A DNA stretch of 64,000 nt, taken from NCBI GenBank assembly GCA_000711775.1, contig ARYC01000171.1, positions 1-64,000 on the forward strand, written 5' to 3'. This DNA comes from Oxytricha trifallax (taxonomy: Eukaryota > Ciliophora > Spirotrichea > Sporadotrichida > Oxytrichidae). Shown here piece after piece: positions 38,335-48,200 of the stretch (position 1 is its first letter; the number at the start of each line of letters is the position of its first letter). The position numbers and the translations under genes are program-made. The notes below the pieces were generated by a model. The model saw only the letters and a program-made list of their open reading frames with translations. It did no database searches and was not told where the DNA came from.

Positions 38335-39832
38335 TCAAGCTTTACTATGAGTGTGCGACAGACTTCTGTTTAGATGATTTTTCTCTTTTATTTCAGCTTG
38401 AAGAGCTTGAAATGTCTTCAACTCTTAAATAGATGTCTACCTGACTTTATCAATTGGTTGATTTCCGCTAGTACCAAGTAGTAGGAATCTTCGTTTCAAA
38501 TTTGATGAATGTTTTTGGTTGAGATTTCTATCTAGGTTTGTTGGAGTCTGAATCAAACTACCACTATTTTTAATCCCCATAAAAGATCTGCTGTGTCCGC
38601 CTCCAGCAACTGGAGTAAGTAAACCAGGAGTTCCTCTTTTAGGTGGGAGATTCGATAATTTAAGCTTGATTGCCTCGTTACGCACTAACTAGGCATTGGT
38701 GTTTTTATTCATAAATTGTTTCTTGGATGCTTGGCTTCTCAAATCCTCCATGCTGAAATGAGAGGCATTTTCTGAGTAAGAATTTGTCAGAAGTGCTACA
38801 ATGTTGTGATCACGTTTGTATGTCATTCCAAATGCCTTAGAATCAGAGAGAACGCTGTTTGATTTAGTTGATAGCCTCTTATATCGTTTTTGCATGTATT
38901 ATTGAATGGGAGTAACGTCTTATATATCTTTCGTGAAATTGCTCAAATCCTTGTTTTTAGGAATATTTCCATCTCCAAAAAGTGGGTGATGCTTGTTTGA
39001 TTTGTCTGATTAAGATACACCACTCACAGAGAGAGTTGTAAGACCTCCAGCTGGTCTTGGTGGTTTAGCACTATTTATCCCTTTTTCAAGTGCTTTTTCT
39101 CTAATTTTATCTTCATGTTCTTTTTTCTGTACAAAAATTTATTAATATGACCAATTTATTTAATTACTAATTTCTAGAGATCATGCTTCCTGTCTGTATT
39201 AAGCAGACAAAATTTAAAGAAGCCTATCTCTCCTTCTAGATCATAGTCCAGAGCATCAAAGATCAATCTATAGTCAGATATTTTTAACTTAACTCCTATT
39301 CCTTCCATTCCAGTGATAAATAATAAGCATGAAGAAAATTTATAATTCATAGATAAACTCCTTGAAATTGAGGCCACCGTCGAAATTTTTATCAAAACTT
39401 CTAAAAGCATGCCTGAAATCCTTGAACTTTTCCTCTATTCGCATGTGCACATATCTAAACAATTTATCTATTCTTGCTTGATCATCCAGTAACTCCTTGT
39501 TGGTATCCATGTTCCTCTTAAAATTGTCTGAATTATTTGAATCACCCCTGAAATACAAAGTTTTTATTAAAAGGACTTACTTACTTTAAGAAAATCGGGC
39601 AGTTATTGTAAATTTCAATAATGTTCTTTAAGTTATCATATTTTAAGAGGGCTTATTCAGATTTATCGTTGTCATTCTCTTGCATGTCCTCAATTAGCTT
39701 AAAGAGAAAATCTGCGGGGAATTAGAGATTTAATTCTGCAATTTTTAAGATAAGTTCTTTCTTTGTAATTTGGCCTTGTCTCTCCTCATCGCAGTCTAAA
39801 AATACGCTTTCAATAGCGTTTAAGTATTTCAT
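38335..39832 (-). CDS. EF-hand protein with basic C-terminal tail
   Basis: The ATG at 39832 opens MKYLNAIESVFLDCDEE, itself a degenerate EF-hand. After an intron at the GTAAGT..TTTCAG junction (near 39548-39585), the frame reaches RHAFRSFDKNFDGGLNFKEF, a good EF-hand loop with Asp, Asn, Asp, Gly and Glu positions, then IFDALDYDLEGEIGFFKF, a second loop. The C-terminal half is Ser/Lys/Asn-rich without a known domain (GVSQSDKSNKHHPLFGDG; GTPGLLTPVAGGGHSRSF), ending at TGA 38335-38337. Inserts near 39330-39370 and 39120-39180 are IESs or introns. Ca2+ binding is expected from the loops; ciliary or cortical roles are common for such ciliate proteins but not shown here. Confidence 0.78.
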
Positions 39833-39903
39833 ATAAATAAATTATCAAAAAGAAACTGAAAGTCCCCATTTATTAATATTTTTATGTTATTAAGTGCATG
39901 ATG

Positions 39904-41767
39904 TCAACATTATTTTCTTTCATATACTTGCGTCTATAAATATATCGTAATTAAAAAAAACAAATGCTTTGTATTTCTTTACATTTTTTCTTTCTTGGTT
40001 TGGACTTGTTCAGTTCCTTAAGCATTCTTAATAAACATCCTATTCTGTACATTTTTCAAAATATTAATCTTTTTGGAAATAGCACTAATCTGCTTGCTCC
40101 AATCGTATGTTTTACTCACATTTTTAACTTTGCTATCACCTGTTATCTTCTAAATCACATCTTTCAAATCTTGACTATAGCCTTTTATGTACTAATTCTC
40201 ATTTATAGACTCACCAAGGGTGGTCTAAGTTTGACTCTTTGAATCTTTTTGGATATTTGAATCTTAGACATAATCTTCTCTGTGCTCTTAGAAAATATTG
40301 AGAATTGCGTTTTCATCATCTTTTGATCGCTCTATATAGAATTTAAATGCATCAGATTTTTCAATAGTATAGTATTATTACTTTATTGAAAGCTGAGTCC
40401 AAATCTATTTTAATTTTGATTGTTAAAGTTGGTTGTCGTTTTATTCCCAATTTAATTCATTATTAGCTGTTTGTTATTTTTGATTCTAAACAATCTCAAA
40501 TATGTGCTTGCTGCCTCAGTATTTTTAATGTCTTCAACTTGTTAATGATTGTTTGACCTCAGTATCCATTTACTAAATTAGAGAAGAGTTATAAATCAAA
40601 CATTGAATAATACTTACAAATACTTATTAAACTACTCTTAACTGCCACTCTCTTAGTTCTGTATACTTATCTGATTGCTATGATTTTTCCCACTTCTATT
40701 TTCAGTAGAATTTTCGCTTTAAATCACCAAGACCAAGTCTTTGATGACATCCTCGTATATTACTTTCGAGTGAAATGCAATTTTATTCTTTAAATAACGC
40801 TTGTCGTCGTCTGATAAACATATGTTGTGATCGTGGGCTATTTTTAAGAATATGTCCACATCTAGTTTCCCTGATTTTTCTATAACAAGGATGTTTTTAC
40901 AGCTAATTAATATTTTTATTTAACGTGTAATATGTAAAAAAAACAATATTACGAAAGTTGGTTTTTTTTCCTAAAATTATATATTTAATGCCAAATTGCG
41001 GAAAAATATAATATATAACTTTTAAGATAGTTTGATAAATGCTAACAATATACGGGAATTTAATGAATTAGAGATGCAAATTTAATAGAGATTTCTACCT
41101 ATATTTATCAGTCTTATTTAATGTGTGATTTATAAATTGAATAGCTGAATATTAGGGTCTTTTGTATACTCACTCTACAGAATAAGCTGGGTTTCATATT
41201 AAGTGTCCCGACAACAGTTAAATGGATAACTCAAATAATCTTGAAAACAAGAATGCAGTATCATGTTGCTATCAGATCACAGTTTGGTCCTGCCACCAAT
41301 AAGTATCTATTGGGATTTTTGTTTATGGCTTTGATCTGCTCTCATTCAATCTATACTAAGCAGTTAATAATCTCATCCTAGTTAATGATTCTATCGTGAC
41401 CCTAGTTGTAGAAAAACTTTGAGCTTCTGCGTCTATTCCATTAAGTGTTGGTGTTATTGCCACACTTATAGTTGGGGTCTATATGCTCCACGCTTAACGC
41501 TCACACAATAAATAAGCCTTAATACAATTTTTAATTATATTTTTTTATATTACAGCAATATCAATAGATTACCCTACCTAAATCTAGTTCCTTGAAAACA
41601 GGCCTCATCTCATACTTTGCCTTTCTTTTTAAGTTAAATAGTATCAATTGCTGCTTCTATAATTTTAAATTGATTTTTATAAATGAAAGAGTTAAAATGT
41701 ATAAGAAAATAATTACTTGAACATAATCCTGCATTAACAGTTGCTTGTGCTGTTGAGAAGATGTCAT
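39904..41767 (-). CDS. Unrecognised gene with several introns/IESs
   Basis: The ATG at 41767 (MTSSQQHKQLLMQDYVQ) is followed by two GT..AG intervals of about 60 nt (near 41660-41715 and 41520-41580), joining to KQQLILFNLKRKAKYEMRP. Further coding segments read HIDPNYKCGNN (about 41470), KAINKNPNRYLLVAGPNCDL (about 41290), ILVIEKSGKLDVDIFLKIAH (about 40840) and QKITGDSKVKNVSKTYDW (about 40120). Frame changes between them mean unresolved IESs. The frame at the 3' end stays open to TGA at 39904-39906. No family is recognised; it is not clear that all segments belong to one gene. Confidence 0.5.
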
Positions 41768-41933
41768 TTTAATTAATAAAATATTTACTCTCTATAATTA
41801 TTTCTATCAAATTCTTTGTTTTGATAATAAATGAGAAGATTACTTCCTTAAACAGTCTAGCAGCATATATTTTATATATCAAATTTGATTTGAATGCAAA
41901 TTAATAAAAAAATTATAAATTATTATAATAAAC

Positions 41934-42007
41934 ATGGGATGTGAGAACTCAAAAAGTACAAGCATTGAGGATGGGAGGTAGGCTCCTATATAACCTCCTT
42001 AATAACA
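41934..42007 (+). CDS. First coding segment of a gene cut by the TBE (MGCENSKS N-terminus)
   Basis: The ATG at 41934 begins MGCENSKSTSIEDGRQAP and stays open into the terminal repeat of the transposon. Gly2, Cys3 and Ser6 are a textbook N-myristoylation and palmitoylation signal, usual at the start of ciliate calcium-dependent kinases and other membrane-tethered proteins. Only about 25 codons are visible. No continuation in the same orientation is recognisable right of the element, so the next MDS is elsewhere (scrambled or outside the window) or the segment ends at a pointer just before the TBE. Confidence 0.5.
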
Positions 42008-42009
42008 AT

Positions 42010-42085
42010 CAAAACTCCAAAACCCCTTAATGAGGTTTATAAGTGCTTTGATTTGTAGGGAATTTGTTAGGGGTTGGGGTTATTA
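42010..42085. repeat. TBE left terminal inverted repeat with C4A4 telomeric sequence
   Basis: Starts CAAAACTCCAAAACCCC and pairs with 45884-45959. Confidence 0.95.
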
Positions 42086-42128
42086 ATAGGTTTTAATGTG
42101 AAATTTATAGTAAATGTATTTAATTTAA

Positions 42129-43577
42129 TCACTAAAAATGCACTTTTGGATCATGTGGGAGAGGTCTGAAGTTTATCTTACTTAACCACAACTCTATCTG
42201 CTCTATTGATATGTCTGATCTTGAGTTTGGTTTAATTATTATTGACTCTGCCATTTGTTTCATTGATTGAGATACTCTTGTTTTGTCAATAAATTGCTTT
42301 ATTCTTTGTTTAGCATCCTTCTCGCATCTTGTAGAGTAGTATTCATTGCGAGGCATATCGCACTCTATTATTATTGCTGCTAAAGCCCACACATCCCACT
42401 ATAAGTCTCCATCTCTCTAGTCTTCTCTTTCTGGATAATAGTCTGGAGTTCCCATTACACTTCCAAGCCTTGATACTTCCACTCTTAAGGCTCTGTTGAA
42501 ATCAATAGTTGTTACTGTTACTGGTGAAAAGTTCAACATTATATTCTCAGGCTTGAGATCTCTGTGAACAAAGCCTAACTTATGAAGCTCTTTGATACCT
42601 TGTATAGCTTAGGTTGATATTAATGCAAGCTATCTATGATTTCTTTGATCAGTTATGAAATCTCTGAGTGTCATTTCAAAGAGTGGTAGTCTGAAAGCTC
42701 CATGATCTTTGGCTAGGAGAACAGCATCTAGCTTTATTAAGTATTTGCACTCTTTAAACCTAGCCTGAGTGAGTACTTAATATTCATTAGTAAACTCCAT
42801 TTAATATTTATCATCACTAAGGAGATAGTTGAAAGGATATACCTTGTAAGCATACTGATGATCCTTAATAACTTTCTTGTCATAGGAGTCCTCTAGAATT
42901 AGGTAGCTTTAGAGAGAAGTATCTAAATCAATCTATGCAAGTACTGGAATTTTCTTGTATTATATTTTAATCATGATTTTAGTGACCTCTGATGCTAAGA
43001 GGTTGCGTGCAATCCTCACATACTCTGATTCGCTTGCCTGTTAAAGCTCAGCAACTTAAAGAGGCTCCCTTGCTTTTCTTTTGTTGAGCAACTTCAGTTG
43101 AGTGTCTTAATCTTCAACTTCTATTTCTTTCTTGTGGGCTTTTAAAAGATGCTTCTTTAAGTCTCTTGTGTGAGAGTACTGCTTATGGCACTCAAAGCAA
43201 TCATACTTTCCATCAACTTTGTCATGCTTTAAGTATACAGTAGGCTTAGCTTCCTTATGAACCTTCATTTGCCTGTACCAGCTAGATTTATGAGTAAAAT
43301 CTCTCTCACACAGCTCACAAAAGTATACTTCTATTTCTTCAGTTTGTATAGGAATTTCATTAATACCTTTCTCCTCCTCTCTGTCTCTTACACACTTATT
43401 TGCCATTTATTTTCTATTATTAATTTCTATTTTAATAACAGAGACCTCAAGTGAGAGCTCTGGTAGTTCCTTATGAGAGTTCATCTCACAGCTATCACAC
43501 TTTTTATTGACGCCAAAGGTAAGTCTCATTTAGTTTGATGGAAGTGTTGTTGTTTTTCTTAAAATGTTAGCGCTCAT
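42129..43577 (-). CDS. TBE 57 kDa zinc-finger/kinase protein, intact
   Basis: The frame runs unbroken from ATG 43577 (MSANILRKTTTLPSN) to TGA 42129-42131, 482 residues. Two C2H2 fingers: YFCELCERDFTHKSSWYRQM..H and YDCFECHKQYSHTRDLKKHL..H. A kinase domain follows: YAYKVYPF carries the VAIK-type lysine; HRDLKPENIML is the catalytic loop with Asp and Asn; DFN replaces DFG; GTPDYYPERED resembles the APE region. The DFN form occurs in both TBE copies here, so it is a family trait and not decay. DNA or RNA binding by the fingers and phosphorylation of an unknown substrate are expected; the role in transposition or programmed excision is not known. It is the only undamaged ORF of this element. Confidence 0.92.
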
Positions 43578-44017
43578 ATTTAAATTTGAATTTAAAATTA
43601 TAAAACTGCCTCTATAACTGAGAGCTTATATGAGAGCTTTCCAAGCCTACAAGTTTCAAGGGAAGTTTTAAGAGTATTAGAGAAGATATATGAGTGGTAA
43701 GAGACGAACCAGCTCTAAATATAGGTGAGAAAGTAACCATTTTAACTATCAATAATAAGTTGATTATAGCACGTACCAATTTAGGAGGTGCTCCTAATTA
43801 AGTACGTACCAATTTAAATTTAAAAATATGGAACTATAACAGTAGAAATTGATATCAATCTCTCAAGTTTGAAACCAGTTCTCAAAACCTTCTCCATATC
43901 CTTCTAAGAGGTTGACCTCCTATATGATGCCCATATTTAATAGTAAGTTTTACAGAGGTATATAATTGAAATCAATAAACTTAAATTTGAATATCATTTC
44001 TTAGATCTGTAAACAAG

Positions 44018-44803
44018 ATGGAGTCAATGAATGATGCAATGAAAAGAGTGCAAGCACAAGAATTGATTCAAAGATTTAGAAGCAAGGAGGATTTGCATCG
44101 CTACCTGGTGCAGCAAGGTAATAAACTCATAGTTGCTAATCTTTATTATGTAGTTGGTTTGTTCTTGCCAACGATGGAAGGTACTAAAATATCATTTCTA
44201 AGAGCGATACTCTGCGAAGAGAAGAAAGCATTGAAAACTTAAGATGTAAAGTTTGCAGAGATTCCAAACTATCCAGAAATCTCAGTGACTAACTTATACG
44301 ATGATGCTATGAATGACCCAGAGGTTTCGCAGTACCTGCCTACTAAGAAGCAGTTGTCAAATAAACTACCTGAAAGAAACTATTTCTTTGGCATACTTGC
44401 AACAATTAAAGGTGATTACTTGAAAGAAATTATTCAAGAATCTCATAAGAAAGGTACAGCATCTCTTCAGAAGATAAGGATAAACAGGGGATTAAGATAA
44501 GTGAGAGCTGGCTATAAGAGTTACAGAAGCACCCATATATTTCAAGTAAGATTTGTAGTTTAACTCTTTAGAAAAATCTGGTACTGGCATCTTCTTGATG
44601 AAGGAATAGAGCAAGCTTCACAGAGAGCGAAAGTCGCAGACAAAGTATGAAGTTAGCAAGAGACTTTATTCAAATATTTAGCCTCCAGAGTCAATGAACA
44701 TAGATGCAGGAGCTGGCAGCAAGAGAAGAAACTTAGGAGGAGGGAAGCAAGAAATAGAAGAAAAGAAAGAGAAGCCAGCTCCCTCAAAAGAATTTTAAAT
44801 GTG
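44018..44803 (+). pseudogene. TBE 22 kDa-type protein, frameshifted
   Basis: Begins MESMNDAMKRVQAQELIQRF and stays in frame to about 44450, including ATMEGTKISF-like sequence and EIPNYPEISVTNLYDDAM. Comparison with the other TBE copy in this window shows that the homologous reading moves to another frame after HKKGT (near 44455) and again near 44590, ending KEF, Gln, Met and TGA at 44801-44803. So two small indels have broken the C-terminal half. The function of the family is unknown. It is convergent with the transposase ORF, 10 bp apart. Confidence 0.8.
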
Positions 44804-44813
44804 ACTTATATAT

Positions 44814-45878
44814 TCATTAACTTAACTACAAAACTTATTTATATACATTCACTCTCCCTTCTTTAGCACACTTTTAAGCTAATTAATTATCTACTCTCTT
44901 CGCTGAGCTTTTAATAAAGTCTACTGTATCGATAGGTAGGTCATGCATCAAGTGGTATAGCAGCAGTTTCTTGTAATGACCTTTCAATATTCCCCAGTAG
45001 AACTCAATTCCATTAAACTATGGACTGTAAGGTACGTTGAACACTGGCGTTATTCTAAGTTGTTCATAACTCTTCCTTGTTTCTTTAGTCTTATGAACAG
45101 AAAGATTATCAACGAATAGTATAATCTCTTATTCAGAGTACTTCTCTCTCACCTGCTCTAAGAACTTAATATACTGCTCTGTCTTAATAGAGCGAGGATG
45201 AATAACATAAGTTTCTAAACCAGCATCCTCGCTAATCCCTCCAAGAATTGCCATTGTTTATACCTTGACTTTCTAGTCATATACTTCTATGTTGCTATGC
45301 CTCTTATACCAAGACTTCTAGATGAAAGTGTTGAATGTAAACACAGCCTCGTCAGCATGAATAAACTTAATATTATTCTATTAGGCTCTCTGCATTTAAT
45401 TATAAATATAATTAAAGTTGTTGTTGTAAAATGGCAGAGTGAAATCAATTACTCTCTTGATACGATTTACACCTTTGTAAGAGATACCGTTTCGTTTATA
45501 AATGTTTGCAACAGACTATGCAGAGATCTTCAACTCAGGGAACTGGCGATGAAACATAATAGCTCATTAGTCTAAAGAGAAGTGAGCCCAATACTTCAAA
45601 GTTTTTTCATTAATAAGATAGTCAATATGCTTCTTTAGAAACTTAGACTTCCTCTTAGGCTAAGAATTCAGCTATTATTGCTTTAATTACACAGCTTTCA
45701 AGCAGTGAGAACGAACAGTTGAGGGACTACGCTTTAAGAGCAGTGCAATAGACTTATAGTTCAGTTCTGGTTTGAGTTATTCACTATAAAAATCACATCC
45801 ATAAAGCAGTTTAAACACTAAATCTTTATACTCTTCATCATAAATAGACCCCAAAAGCTTGTAATTTTAGTCTCGCAT
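44814..45878 (-). pseudogene. TBE 42 kDa DDE transposase, one in-frame TGA
   Basis: Catalyses cut-and-paste transposition; related enzymes are implicated in ciliate genome rearrangement. From ATG 45878 (MRDQNYKLLGSIYDEEYKDL), a helix-turn-helix-like N-terminal region (SIALLLKRSPSTVRSHCLKA) is followed by the DDE core: FIHADEAVFTF (first Asp), ILFVDNLSVHK (second Asp) and YSPQFNGIEFYWGILK (Glu, the usual SPxxNPIE motif), a DD(34)E Tc1/mariner/IS630 pattern. The frame is open over 354 codons to TGA 44814-44816 except for a TGA at codon 105 (45564-45566); the same frame is protein-like on both sides, so this is a nonsense change. All three catalytic residues remain. Confidence 0.9.
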
Positions 45879-45883
45879 TTAAC

Positions 45884-45959
45884 TAATAACCCCAACCCCT
45901 AACAAATTCCCTACAAATCAAAGCACTTAAAAACCTCATTAAGGGGTTTTGGGGTTTTG
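45884..45959. repeat. TBE right terminal inverted repeat with G4T4 telomeric sequence
   Basis: Ends GGGGTTTTGGGGTTTTG, a perfect two-unit telomeric repeat. Confidence 0.95.
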
Positions 45960-46009
45960 TTTCTTATTAAACTTACAAAAGCATCTTTTCAAACCAAATT
46001 ATCAATAAA

Positions 46010-48025
46010 ATAGCATCTTATCTAGATGAGGGATTTCCGTTATTTCCTGAATTGTTACTTTGCACAATCTAAGTTATTAAAGTATTGTTACTAATCTACT
46101 TGTGAGTTTTTATGTTTATAGGTGACAGTGAAGTATTTTTAGGATCTTGGATTAAGTTTCTTTCCTGAGATTTTTCATCATTAAGCCATGAGTTTTATAA
46201 ACTTTGAAACTTTGCATTGTTTAAGATTGAGTCTGGATTTTTATGATGTATAGTACTCATATTCTTAGATGGAATGGGTTTTTAATAGCTTTCTTTTATT
46301 GCAAGGCTTTAATTTTGAATTTAAATTTCTCTTCTGTTATTTTTATGATCTAGAGATTTGTCAAGTGTCTTACCAAAGAAAGCCTAATTAGCGAATTTCT
46401 TTACAATTTTATTTTCTATCATAGTCAATTATTCAGGAGTTGTTTAAAGTAAATTGCTTTATTTTTCCAGATTTGTTATAGCAGGAGATAAATTATGTTT
46501 ATCTTATAAATTAAAAGGAGATTGTTAAAGTTTACTTGATTTTTGCTATGAATACTAATTGGCTAAGAATTTGCTTTGATTTTGCTAATTGTTTTTAAAT
46601 TAAACTTTTTTTCCTAAATTAAGAAATATAAAATCACAAGCTTTAAATTTATAAGCTTTACTTAAGAGTTAAACCAGGAAGTTAAATCTATGAAATATCA
46701 GCATCTTCTTTTATTGTATCTAGAGATGAGAAATTATCAAACAAATATTTCTGCAAATTTCTTTCTTCATTTTCATACCTGCTCATGACAGAAGATTGCT
46801 TATTTTAATTTTCATAAGCCTTCAACATATCTTAAAGCTCTTAGATTGAATGAGGTAGATTTATAAGAGATTTACCCATGTTTTTCATTCCGAGAGTTGT
46901 CTCTAAAAGTTCATCTTAAGCCTTATTACCTGTTGTAAGAACTGTATAAAAAGTTCATTTAATAATAAAATATATTATTATTTAATGCTTTACGGAAATT
47001 AATACCAATAATATTTACAAAATAATTTTTATAGGCAAATTCAAAGCCTAAGCATTCTTAGATTCAGCTAGGTAAGAAACATCTTACTTCAATTGACTTT
47101 GAAGGTTTTCCAAGCTGCTAATTTCCTTCAAGTTTTTATTATTATTGTAACCGCTAACATTTGGATTAAAATTAAATGATGTAGATGTCGCATCAGAAAT
47201 TTTCTTCTTTATCATGTTAGGGACATGCTATTAATATCTCTCTGGCAATGGAGACAATTTATTACTAGGTATGGTCTGAGACTGTGTAATTATTATGTTC
47301 TTTTGAAAACCTTTAATTGATCCCAGATTCAAGTATCCACTCTAGGATCCATTTTGAATGATTTTACTCAAACTTCCAGTTGAATGTTAATTGTATAAAG
47401 TCTGAGCAGATCTATCCTTACTTTGAAAATGCTCATCAGTTAACTCTTTGACTCTTGCGCTCATTTTTGGAGCGAAAATATTACTTTCAATTCCATTGAA
47501 TCTATCAGTAGCTTTGGAGCTGAGATTGTTATTAAGAGACTTTAAGCTAAATGACCTATTCATATTGTTTTATTCTGATGGCACAAAGTTCCTGCTCATT
47601 TAAGATTGAATGCCTGTGATATTATTGTGACCTATTTACCTTACACCGCTTAAAAGCTTTGATCCTAGGCTTTCTAAATGCTTATCATCCTTCAGCGTGA
47701 AAGTGGGAATTTTATTGCTAATTCCTGGATCAGACGACAAAAGTCTATTATCTATGTAAGTTTAAGCTATGTTCTTTGCTGATTCAGGCATCTCTGGAAG
47801 ATTTTTTATTGTTGTAGCGATTTTTTGATACTTCAACTAAAAAAGAAAAATTATAAACAAAGTGAACTCATTTAAAGGTGTAATAGTCAAAGATAACTTT
47901 TTGTTAAACTGGCTTTTACTTCTTTCTAGGTTTTATTCTGTTTCATAGGGCTCCTCATTTATTTAAGAAGGGGGTTTTTTAAGTTTATTTTAGTAGTCAT
48001 TATAAAGAGACCGCTGCGTGCTCAT
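46010..48025 (-). CDS. Unrecognised Ser/Asn/Gln-rich protein, 3' end at the TBE
   Basis: The ATG at 48025 begins MSTQRSLYNDYQNKLKKPP. Coding segments are readable through 47840-47960 (NLERSKSQFNKKLSLTITPL), 47580-47830 (SSDPGISNKIPTFTLKDDK), 46680-46830 (NLQKYLFDNFSSLDTIKE) and 46020-46270 (DEKSQERNLIQDPKNTSLSP). Short AT-rich inserts at about 47840-47880, 46940-47050 and 46560-46660 are probable IESs or introns. At the C-terminal end the frame stays open up to the right terminal repeat of the TBE without TGA, so the last MDS or the stop lies elsewhere. No domain is recognised; the composition suggests a disordered protein with coiled coils. Confidence 0.6.
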
Positions 48026-48200
48026 TTTTATAATTTATATGATTAATTAATATCTTTGGAGGTTATTGATTTATTATTATTATATTTTTTATAATGAATT
48101 TTAATGCAATACTCTTACTGAGTTCTTTTTTTGATTGGATGGTAATAATTAAATAATAAATAATCAAAATTCAGAAAATATTTGAATCATAAATTTTAAA

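Larger units (their letters stand above)
42010..45959. mobile_element. Full-length TBE transposon, 3950 bp
   Basis: Telomere-bearing elements are Tc1/mariner-like DNA transposons of Oxytricha-type germlines, eliminated from the macronucleus. The inverted terminal repeats run 42010-42085 and 45884-45959, about 76 bp, differing at only a few bases. The right end carries CAAAACCCCAAAACCCC (read inward), two units of the C4A4 telomere repeat; the left end has one C-to-T change. Three ORFs lie inside: zinc-finger/kinase (-), 22 kDa type (+) and transposase (-). The expected 3-bp ANT target duplication is AAT on the left but TTT on the right, so it is not intact. The 57 kDa ORF is intact while the other two carry disabling changes. 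Confidence 0.96.

Noticed and set aside
39964..40242. 92-codon plus-strand hydrophobic ORF
   Set aside because: Antisense of a minus-strand frame open with Gln codons; no start context or family match.
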